Shown here: piece after piece, positions 11,564-20,705 of the stretch | Numbering within the stretch: the first letter of the stretch is position 1 | How the letters are laid out: every line of letters begins with the position of its first letter | Assembly: GCF_036898095.1 (NCBI RefSeq) | Contig: NC_090759.1 | Location: 19,292,777-19,356,776, forward strand | Direction: 5' to 3' | Length of the DNA stretch: 64,000 nucleotides | DNA from: Palaemon carinicauda | Taxonomy: Eukaryota; Arthropoda; Malacostraca; Decapoda; Palaemonidae | Translations under genes and position numbers: made by a program | Notes under the pieces: generated by a model | Told to the model about the DNA's origin: nothing | The model's database searches: none | What the model saw: only the letters and a program-made list of their open reading frames with translations

Positions 11564-13048
11564 CTATGGATTATTTCTTGAAGACATCTTGGATGAGGTC
11601 TTCCCATTAGCAGTTTTTAATTTAACATTATTACCAGTAGGTTTCTTCAGAGGTGGTCTTGTTATCTTGGGTTCAACGTTGGTGTTTTTCTTTGTATTCT
11701 TTTTATCTATTTGTTGAGGTGGATGGTGGATCTCAACTTGAATTTCTGATTTATTCAGTCCATCTTCTGGTTCATTAGAAACATCAACAGACAAAACATC
11801 AAATTTATTTGATGTCATAACCTTAACGTTTCTAATGGAGGGTGGAGAGAGAGATGGAGGTGTCTCTCTTTTGCGATTAATAGATGGTGGGATTCGAGGT
11901 TTTTTCACCTTTCCCACAACAGGTGCATCAGGTAAGTTAGTCTTAAGTGGAACCTCCATCAGATCAGGCAAGGACATGGCCTGAGAGAGGTTTGTATTAC
12001 TTTTTGTAATGGCGGCTGAAGGCTGTACAGCAATGGGCAATGACCTAGTGTTAATACACCGTGGTAAAGCCTCAGGAGGTGATATGGTTACCTCGTTATT
12101 TGACATTTTGTCAGATAGTATACTTTTTTTTGAGCTATTGGCAGTGCTAGGTTGGTTTGATTTTAATGCCTTAGCATATGTATTTGATTTATTTAATAGT
12201 CTTTTGGCATGGGTCACACTTATGTGTTCTAAGTTTGATTTGTTGAGGGCAGCTTCCTCCAACTTATATAGCTCGCAGATCTTGTCTGTGGATTTGTGAT
12301 TCGAGCTGCAATTTAAACACCTGGCTCCAAGTGCACACTCTCCATGGTAAGATTTGGAGCAAATACCACACATCTTCTCATTTTTGCAAACTTTGGACGG
12401 GTGCCCAAATTTAAAACAATTAAAGCATTGCAATGGCTTCTGCTTGAAGGGTCTTACTTTAATCCTTTCATTCTCGATAATAATATGAAAAGGTGCATCA
12501 GCATCCTGGAACGTAAAGATTATCATTGATGTACCTGGGACTTTATGAACTTTCCAAACATTTAATGGACACATGGCCAGTATCTCCTCCTCTGTAAAAT
12601 CATATAGATCTCTGTTAAAAACTACACCCCTTCCGTAGCTAAAATTTAGGTGGGGTTTGACATCTAACTTAATGTCATCATTACTTATTTTCATATTGGA
12701 CAATATTACCGACTGTGTACTGGATTTGGCATGGATAAGGAAACTATTTTTTCCGAAACGAGATATATCGCATATTTTAAAATAATTCCCTGTAACCCCC
12801 TTTAATTCAGCTATAAGCCACATCGGTGGTTTTGGATTTCTCTGGGAGGGCATGACTAAATCTGCGTCTTTTTCCAACCAATCGGCAGCCCTGTACACAT
12901 CTAAATCTTTTGGTACCTTATTGCAGAGAGCAGCCGCGACATTCAAGTTATTAATATTAATATTATTTAAATTACTTATTGCACTAAATGCTTCGTCATA
13001 ACTACTATAAGATATCCATGAATCCCAAGTTTCAGCTTCAAGTTTCAT
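11564..13048 (-). CDS. I-clade LINE ORF1, RNA-binding zinc-knuckle protein
   Basis: An intact 494-codon ORF. Residues about 208-258 hold zinc knuckles: CFNCFKFGHPSKVC, then CGICSKSYHGEC and CLNCSSNHKSTDKIC. The region before them (about 75-200) resembles the RRM-like part of I-group ORF1 proteins (for example VWKVHKVPGTSMIIFTFQD). The C-terminal 200 residues are polar, Lys/Ser/Pro-rich and probably disordered. ORF1 proteins coat the element RNA and carry it to the target site. It ends 14 bases before ORF2, which suggests reinitiation. No disruption is visible, unlike ORF2, so this protein could still be made if transcribed. Confidence 0.88.
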   Translation of the reverse strand: MKLEAETWDSWISYSSYDEAFSAISNLNNININNLNVAAALCNKVPKDLDVYRAADWLEKDADLVMPSQRNPKPPMWLIAELKGVTGNYFKICDISRFGKNSFLIHAKSSTQSVILSNMKISNDDIKLDVKPHLNFSYGRGVVFNRDLYDFTEEEILAMCPLNVWKVHKVPGTSMIIFTFQDADAPFHIIIENERIKVRPFKQKPLQCFNCFKFGHPSKVCKNEKMCGICSKSYHGECALGARCLNCSSNHKSTDKICELYKLEEAALNKSNLEHISVTHAKRLLNKSNTYAKALKSNQPSTANSSKKSILSDKMSNNEVTISPPEALPRCINTRSLPIAVQPSAAITKSNTNLSQAMSLPDLMEVPLKTNLPDAPVVGKVKKPRIPPSINRKRETPPSLSPPSIRNVKVMTSNKFDVLSVDVSNEPEDGLNKSEIQVEIHHPPQQIDKKNTKKNTNVEPKITRPPLKKPTGNNVKLKTANGKTSSKMSSRNNP

Positions 13049-14125
13049 CCTTATTTCTTTTATGCATCCATAGCATTCAAATGCTTTACATAGATCATCA
13101 TAATTTGTTTCTATTGAAATTTGTGTAACATGGAGGATTCAAAGTTTCCTCGTGTTACCCAAATTACTCGATTTAGAAATATCAGTAGAATGGTCCTTTC
13201 CCGTTCTGACGTCAGCAACAGAGCTATCCCTTATCACATTAGCAGAGGTCGTCAACAGTGCCGGGGGAGAGTCAGCGTATCCAGGGGATGGGGGTTCGTT
13301 CCTCAAAGAATCCATTATACTAAAGAGAGAGAAAAGAGTTAGTTTGATGTACCTGCTCGAGAATGTTAGGCCATCACTCGTCGGAAAGGAAATTTGCACT
13401 CTCCACTATCGGCACAATGAGAGTATACTTCCCAGATGGTCCACTCCATACCCTACCCGAAGGATGGCATCAAAACAGATATAGAGGCACAGGTGTAAGC
13501 TGAACCCGCCTGTTAGGACTGAGACCAAGAAATTATGGAATCATCCTCCCAATATCTATAATGACGGGCTTCCGGCCAAAAGCCGAGAGTCCTACCCCAA
13601 GCATTGGATCCCCCTGGATTCCGAAGACCCAACACTTGAGAATAGTTCCGCCAAAAAGGTCCAAACCATCTTCGGGATGGCTGAAATCATCCAATACTCT
13701 CACATATAGGTTTGAATGCAAACACCTCCCAACCGTGATACCTCCTCCCACTCATCAAAGCAGGCAGCAATAAAAGATGTATGAACATCCCCGCCGGGGC
13801 TACAATGGATGTAAAAGCATCCAAGCCATAGGAGAAAAAAAAAATAATAAATATATATGTACATAATATATACACACATATAATGAGGGAAATTTTTCTC
13901 ATAGAGTTTGGAAAGCAAGACTAAAGAAAGTTTGTGAAATTAGGATAAGGTCGAAGTAATATTGAGAAAAAGAAAAAGGTAAAAGAGAGAAATTTAGATT
14001 CAAACTGGGGGAGCAATTTCCCCAAGTTCGAGAGCCCTCTTGCCCGTCACCAAGTTTCAGCACAAGAATGAAATGCCGTGCTGAAGCTCAATGACTTCAT
14101 CAAGGCATTCTCTCATTAAGAGGGC
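13049..14125 (-). promoter_or_regulatory. 5' UTR and putative internal promoter of the I-clade LINE
   Basis: About 1.08 kb between the 5' target-site duplication and ORF1. LINEs of this group carry an internal promoter here. No motif can be named with confidence, and the short ORFs present look like chance. Confidence 0.5.
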
Positions 14126-14137
14126 ACACAGAGTTAA
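14126..14137. repeat. Target-site duplication, right copy (ACACAGAGTTAA)
   Basis: Identical to 7692-7703. Sequence beyond it resumes the interrupted CR1-like LINE. Confidence 0.9.
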
Positions 14138-14535
14138 AGAAACATTATCAATGCTAAGATCCGGATGTTGAGGTACCACTAGCCTTGACCTAATTACAAG
14201 CATACTTTGAGTTTTGTTAGGATTCAACTTCATGCCCCATGATATGCACGATGCATTAATTTTAGCTAGATCTCTATTAAGGGATTTAGAAACCCCAATT
14301 ATGCATTCAGGAGATGGAATTAATGCAAAGAGAGTAGCATCATCTACATATTATGTAACGAGCTTGTTTTCTAGGCCAAACAACCAGTCGTGTATATAGT
14401 ATGAAAAGTAATGGGCCAAGAACACTACTCTGTATTTGTAAGAGTGCGAAAGTGCGTTTGTTGTGTTGTATTTATGATTTTGAGGCCATAAAGTCCTACA
14501 CCGGAGCTTTGGAGGGCATTTAATTCCCATGTGCT
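14138..14535 (-). pseudogene. CR1-like LINE RT palm, decayed (continuation of 7090-7703)
   Basis: Reverse-strand translation gives SVLGPLLFILYT (about 14440-14400), GLENKLVT, a damaged catalytic box (YVDDATLF, with a small insertion and a stop before it, near 14350) and NPNKTQSM. Block B has the same damaged box at about 46310, so the damage predates the duplication. Confidence 0.75.
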
Positions 14536-14828
14536 GTGGCAGGATGCACACAAAAGCAGCCCCCACAACCTTGATCACTCTAATAGACAATTGTCTCAAC
14601 AAAACAAATTTTCCCCTTACGTTATACAAAAGGACAAAAAAAACCATAACCTTAAAACTATATTTCCTTACAAACTAAAATGCTAAATATATACCAAAAA
14701 AATCACACTTATCACTAATCATACACTTAACACAAAATATATATTTACCATAAAACCCTTCAATTAAATCAACAAAAAAACTAACATTGCTTAAAATTAA
14801 CCGTAACCCAAACATCAAAATACAAAAC

Positions 14829-14984
<156 letters not shown>

Positions 14985-15619
14985 TGCGTGTGTTCACTAA
15001 CTTTCACAAGAAAAGTCATAATAAAATAAAAACACTTAAGTAAGGATTCACTTAGCCAACTGTCTTATTTGGCACAACACCACTCTATGAGAAACTTTAG
15101 TGTCTATTAATTTGCCACTACGGCCTTAACTCTTCGGGTCATAGGTGTCATCATCATCATAATTATCATCAACAGCAATCGATAAAAATTCCTTCAACCG
15201 GGCTGGATCGTAACGGCATCGATATCTTCAAGATCTACGCCATCGATATCTTCAAAATCTACAGAGCAATCCAATCAGGTCCTTAAAAACAATCCAGGTC
15301 ATCAACAATTTATCAGCATTCAAGAAGCAGTCTTAATACAATCGATTACAGGCAAGGTCAGCGACTATTAATCCAGAAAAAAAGGAATTACCGCTGTTGA
15401 AATATATAATCACTTCCACAATGGTAAAAAATAATAATAATAATCCAGCATTCAAAGGACACAAAACTGACGCTTGCTTCAGTCAAATAAAAAATGATCA
15501 TTCACCCAAGACAAGCACCACTGTCATAACCTAGCTAAGACATAAACAAACAATCTCATTTATACCAACAGTCTTTCTCAAAAAAGACAATCGATACACT
15601 AACTACCTTTCGCTCGCTG

Positions 15620-15646
15620 ACTCTCTCTCTCTCTCTCTCTCTCTCT
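15620..15646. repeat. (CT)n microsatellite
   Basis: About 13 CT units. Confidence 0.95.
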
Positions 15647-15742
15647 GGATTTGGCCAACAAAAATTAAATAAAAATAAAAACAAAAATTAATCCTCCAGT
15701 GCAACAGGAAAAAAAACCCAGATTCAGTTATCATGCATTGAG

Positions 15743-15888
15743 CTAGTGCCAACAGCCTAAGACTAAATGGAAGGAAAAGACAAGAATTAAGAGGAAGTGC
15801 AGAATGTAATCAATGTGGAGCAGAAACAAATGACCTCGCCCATTTCATACTCTACTGTCCACACCTCAGCGACGAGAGAAAAAAATAA
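15743..15888 (+). pseudogene. C-terminal zinc motif of a LINE ORF2
   Basis: In one frame: SLRLNGRKRQELRG, then CNQCGAETNDLAHFILYCP and a stop after DERKK. The C-x2-C ... H-x4-C pattern is the usual LINE C-terminal zinc knuckle. The same fragment lies at about 46537-46680 in block B. No catalytic region is present. Confidence 0.75.
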
Positions 15889-15977
15889 AGGAATAACAGC
15901 AGCCATACCAAGAGAAAAAGAAGATATCAAACGTTTTGTTTAATAAAGAAGGAATAAGAAAAAAAAAGAAAAGAATA

Positions 15978-16041
<64 letters not shown>

Positions 16042-16045
<4 letters not shown>

Positions 16046-16402
16046 GGCTCAAGCCATGACGTCCTGCTGGAAGGTTCCTTCGGTAGCTTCCTTGGGTATA
16101 TTTAACTACAAGGATATTCCCAGAGAATTAAACCACAGGTTATCACAGAATTCTAACTTCTGGTGCAAGTATCCTAAAGGTTTCCCTTAAAGACATCGTG
16201 TATCAACAGGGGACGCATGTATTAACACGCCTTATAGCTATCTGCACCCCATATAGAGTTAACACTTCGATATGGAACGGTGGAGAATAACTGGGGAGCC
16301 GTTCCACAGTTACACTCATCCGTGGCTACTTTTGGTACTCGAAACGTAAACAAACGGGCGCCATTGCTAAATGACGTCACGTCCGTCCCCATCCTTCTGC
16401 TT
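16042..16402 (+). repeat. Left inverted terminal repeat of DIRS-1
   Basis: Begins TTTGGGCTCAAGCCATGACG. It matches the reverse complement of 24301-24650 over about 350 bases with few differences (for example the ATATAGAGTTAACACTTCGA and GGGCGCCATTGCTAAATGAC words). It contains a TGACGTCA palindrome at 16372-16379. Confidence 0.92.
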
Positions 16403-18744
16403 GTAGCTACCTTGCTCTAGACGGATTTCCCCTTGTGTGATTTTCATCGACTTGCATCGCCGTTATGTCTTTACCTTCAGCATCGCCTTCTTCTGGAAAG
16501 TTGAGTACCAGGTCCCAGTATTGTTTAAATAAGCTCTGGCCGTAAAGTAACTTCTTTTTGTAATATTTTGTGTTTTGTGGTGGAGCTGTGCTGCTACCGG
16601 ACACGCCATTTTATGGCGTCGCTGTTCTCTTGCATGCCTTATTTAGCTAGCCAGAACAGCTTTTTCCGGCCTCTTAACTAATTGATATTGTTAGTTATTT
16701 AGTCTTCATAGCTAGGAACTTCATATATCGTGTTTTAACGCTCTATTATCTGGTCATCGTTCGACCCCATACTAGATCGCTAGCTTAGCCCCTAGGCTAG
16801 ATTACCTAGCATTTGTGTTCATACATGATATATTCCAGTGATCCTAGGTTAAGTTATGAAGATAGTGGCATTATTTATCATACTGTTAACTGTGATGTAA
16901 GTGTTTTTCGCCTTCAGGGACCATATAGGGGACCAGTTTGATTGCGTTCCTTTCTAACCTAACCTAAATGTAGGAACCCCTATATGCTCCCTACATCCCC
17001 TGCCTACGGGCATTCCCTCTGCGTGGCCAGGCTTCCCCTTCTATATAGGGGAATCTTATCCACAATCAGAGTATTTATCACTTCTCTGTCTACCCTAAGG
17101 GAATGATCCCCCCTTAGGGTTGCGACCGAGAAAGAGGAACGGCTCTGCCCTTCCTCAGTTGCTCATGGTTAGGTTTCTCATCCTTCCCTGCAACTTGCGA
17201 TGTGTCTTTCAGCCTACCTAGCCTGGGAATTAACACTCCTTATCTAGGTTAGGCCTTAGGGGGGGGGGCTAGTTCTGTACTTTATAGTTTGAGACGGTAC
17301 TCTTGCACTGTTCTCATTTTGGTTACCTACCCTAGGCTAGGGAGCGTCCTCCCTTTCCTTGGTGGCCGTTCTTGTACAGAGCCTCCTCTATGGAAGACCC
17401 CTCTTCTTCTCCCTCTCCACCTATCCCTTTGGTGTAGAATAGCCTATACATAGGCTTGCCTATACACATCTGTCCCTAGTCCTACAACTCCTCCCTTGGG
17501 TGGAGTGATAGGGCTATCTTGCTCTCCTGCTGAGCAGGCCGCTCTGGTACACAGACCCTTCATAGCGTCCTATGGGGGTAGCCACTGGCAGCGATTTGTC
17601 CAGCAGGGAGTTCCCCCTCTTGAGTGTACTCTAACCCTCCTTTGGGTTACCCTGGCACCCGGCCGGCTGCCGGCCCCCTGCCATTGGATGCTAGGTTTAT
17701 CTACTCCTATCATGTGTACACTCTCTCCGGAAGGATGCCGGAGGGGTATGTGGTCTTACCCCTCTAATCCCTCCTTATCTGTCTCTCCATCTACCCTGGT
17801 GCCGGTCCCTTACCGCCTCTCCTGCCGGCGATACCGCCCTACACCTTGGTGACTCTCTTTCATAAGATACCCTCCCTCATCAGCCTTCCGTGTGCCGGGG
17901 GCTGCCGCCTTCCGTCAGCATACAACCGATGATCCACCCCTCCCTTACCTAGTTTCGGTTGTCCGACCTTCGGGTCGGCCTCCGGCGTGCCGGCATTGAT
18001 TGACGGCGGTCTAGGTATACTACCATATACTTAATGGTCTTAAGAACTGATCACCAAGGCGTCACCCTTCGGCTGCCGGAGCTGCTGCCTCCCGCTGGCG
18101 TTCCGCCGCTCTGCCGGCGGTCGCCAAGTTGGTATTATGCTTAGATTCTCAATGTGTCTGTCTTGATGCCTTACACCCTGCTGGAGTGGTCTCCGGCGTG
18201 TCGTCGGCCTGCCGGCGCCCTCCGGAAGCGCCAAGGGACATGCACCCCTTCTCTTACCTGTCGACAACATGCCGACAGTCCTACACTGCAGCCAGAAGGC
18301 TTAGCCACTTCTATATATAGGTATTGTCTTACCATCCTAATTAGTGGCTGGGCTGTCTTCTTGCACATTACAATTTTCCAGTATACTCTGTGTGTCTTAG
18401 CACGGCCGGTTGCCGGAACCTAGATCTATACGGGGTCTCCCATTACCCCTTTACCCCAAGGAACTGAGTGGTCTCAGTCCCTGATACACCTCGCAGGCAA
18501 TCTCTGCTAGAAACTTAGCTTCTACCCACCACAGTGATCCACGTGGATTTCCGTTTTGTGTCCCTCGGTCACAAATGAAATTGCCTATTGATAAGGTTAC
18601 GGTAACCGACTGGGCGGGATTCACAAGTATGTGTCTATCTACTTCCTTTCCCGCTCCTATTCTCAAACATTACAATATTTATGAATTATTTAATGTAAGT
18701 CATTCTTATGCCTTCCATGTACTCATGATCTCTTTCTTTTACAG
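16403..18744 (+). promoter_or_regulatory. Long leader of DIRS-1 with GCCGGC-rich core and terminal splice acceptor
   Basis: About 2.3 kb without a long ORF. A short ATG frame at 16465 (MSLPSASPSSGKLS) is conserved in DIRS-2/3. The stretch 17640-18420 is studded with GCCGGC/CCGGC palindromes. The last 15 bases before gag are a pyrimidine tract ending TTTTACAG, a strong 3' splice-site match (AG at 18743-18744), followed by GAGGAG. DIRS-2 and DIRS-3 keep the same arrangement. This suggests that the leader is an intron or contains one; the donor site is not identified. Confidence 0.6.
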
Positions 18745-18753
18745 GAGGAGTAT

Positions 18754-20705
18754 ATGAAGTGTGAAAGCAACTTCTGCGGAGTGAAACGCCCGGACTTCTA
18801 CGGGCACAAGACGTGTCGGACCCACGCCCCCTGCGCCGCCAAGAAAGGCAACCTGAAATTCTGGGACCCGCAGCACTGTACAGTCTGCAAGAGTCGTCTG
18901 GTCGAAGTGTTCGACGATCCTCCTTCAGCGAAGGCAAGGGACAACGCTCGGGAGGAGCTACGCAAGTGGGTGCGTGGCTTCCAGAAGAACGCCACCGGAC
19001 CGTATCTCGCCACCGAAGATTTGAGGGCCTTGCTATTTCCGAAGGCATCAAAAGACTCAGTGGTCCCCAGTGATCAGAATCCCACCGTCCAGATAGTAGT
19101 GGAACCTGATATTGTCATGGCCCAGTCCATGCATGAGTGCCGTCTAGATTCCGACAATGCTGAACGTATGTCGGAAGTTTCGGAAGAAACGGAGAGGAAC
19201 CTCATGGGCGAGGAACCCGACTATGAGGAAGATCAGGTGGAATACCCTGATTCAGAGCATGAGATCGCTCCCACTCCTATGCCTGCACCAACTCCCACGC
19301 CGACCGAGGAATCCCTTCTTTCGACGTCTGCCACCCCGGACCCTCTCCCATCAGGCACTCAAGAGGTCTTCAAGATGCTTGAAGCCCTCATGGATAAGAA
19401 ACTTCGCGAGACCCACGAGCTATTCAGGTCTAACTTAGGAAGTTTTAAGCAACCGAAACGGATTTCGGTTAAGGACCTCCCTGCTTGCTCGGATACTAAC
19501 CCATGGAGATATGCCGAGCACATGCCGGTCACCACGGGCAAACCCTTCATCAGTGAAAAGGTCGGCTCGATCGCGTTGGAAGAAGTGGAGTTCTTCCCGA
19601 ATTTTGAGGCTTATCCGGACTGTTATGTCCGGCTCAGGTCCAAACCCGACTCTAAAGAAGAGACCGAACCGAAGGAGCTAATTGTGTTCGATCTCTCGAA
19701 GGCCCAGGCTATGCTAGCCAACACGGTGAAGAGTAGGGGCTTCACCAATTCCAAGATGCCGGCGCTTAGTAAAAAGCACCCAACCTTTGTCGCACCGAAC
19801 AATGCGACCTTCCCCTTTATTGAAAAGGCCTTCACTGCGGTACTGAAAGCAGTGGAAGAAGGGAAACCTTGCCCTGTACTGGAGGAGTGCAGGCCCTTCT
19901 CCCTGACTACTCCCCCTGATGATAGACGCTGGAAAGACGTCCAGTCAACATTCACAGTGGGGAAGTTAGAGCCTGACGTTGCCGGTCGTCAGTTTAATGA
20001 GGACCTCCCGAAACTCAACAATCACCTCCTTCGTAGGGAACAAGATACGAAGGAAAGGCTTGCCGCATCAATGTCCCTCCAGGTACAGCTTGAAGTCATG
20101 GCCAGTGACACTAGGATTCCGTACTTCTACATGGTCCTAGCCAAAATGCATTTGGCGACTATCATGAAGGACCTGTACAGCTTCACTAGGGCTCGCAGAG
20201 CCTGTCGTGAATTCGTGTTCGCGAACACTACGGTGAAACACGAACCCCGGAAGCTGATTTCCTCCAATATCTGGGTAAATACCTCTTTCCCTCCTCCCTA
20301 GTGAAAGAGATCGCTGACGAAGCTGCCACAGAGAACAGGAACCTTCTCCATAAGTGGGGCATGTCGAAGAAAAGGAAATCCTCTCAGGACGATGGCCCTC
20401 AACCTAAGAGGAAACCTCAGAAGCCCAAACCCCAGCAACGTCAACAGAGACAGCAGTTTCCGGGTTCCGCTACTCCCCAAGTGGCAGCTCAGCCACAACA
20501 GACTTCAGCTGGTCACCCAACCGATGGTCTCTCAGTCACTGGTCTTCACCCCTGCATTTGAGCAGCAAACCACTACCTTTCGTCCCAAAGGTAGAGGCTC
20601 AAACAGAGGTTCAGGCAGAGATGCGTCTCGCCACCCCTCCAGAGGCAGAGGAGGAAGGGGAGCCAGCGGCCAAGGTAGCAAACCCTCGGGACCCCAGAAG
20701 CAATG
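18754..20705 (+). pseudogene. DIRS-1 gag-like ORF, frameshifted near its end
   Basis: Open from the Met at 18754 for 515 codons to 20301. The N-terminus has a Cys/His cluster (C-x4-C, YGH, C-x2-H-x2-C, WDPQ, C-x2-C, residues 3-45) that looks zinc-binding. An acidic middle (about 115-200) and a conserved core (KDLPACSD, NPWRYAEHMP, EDLPKLNNHLL, RRACREFVF) follow. Against DIRS-2, one base is lost near 20276, giving a premature stop. The homologous reading resumes as VKEIADEAATENRNLL (20301), shifts again near 20500, and ends in an RG-rich tail (RGRGGRG) at 20705. The role is presumed packaging of the element RNA. Start choice: Met four codons after the splice-acceptor-like AG. Confidence 0.8.

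Larger units (their letters stand above)
7704..14125 (-). mobile_element. Full-length I-clade LINE inserted in block A only
   Basis: A 6,422-bp element with 12-bp target-site duplications, absent from the homologous site in block B. On the minus strand it has a 5' UTR of about 1.08 kb, ORF1 with zinc knuckles, ORF2 with endonuclease, RT and RNase H, and a 3' end of tandem ATTC/TTCA units (7704-7719) in place of poly(A). The RNase H domain and the ORF1 CCHC array place it in the I group. It is complete in length, but ORF2 carries two frameshifts. Confidence 0.9.
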
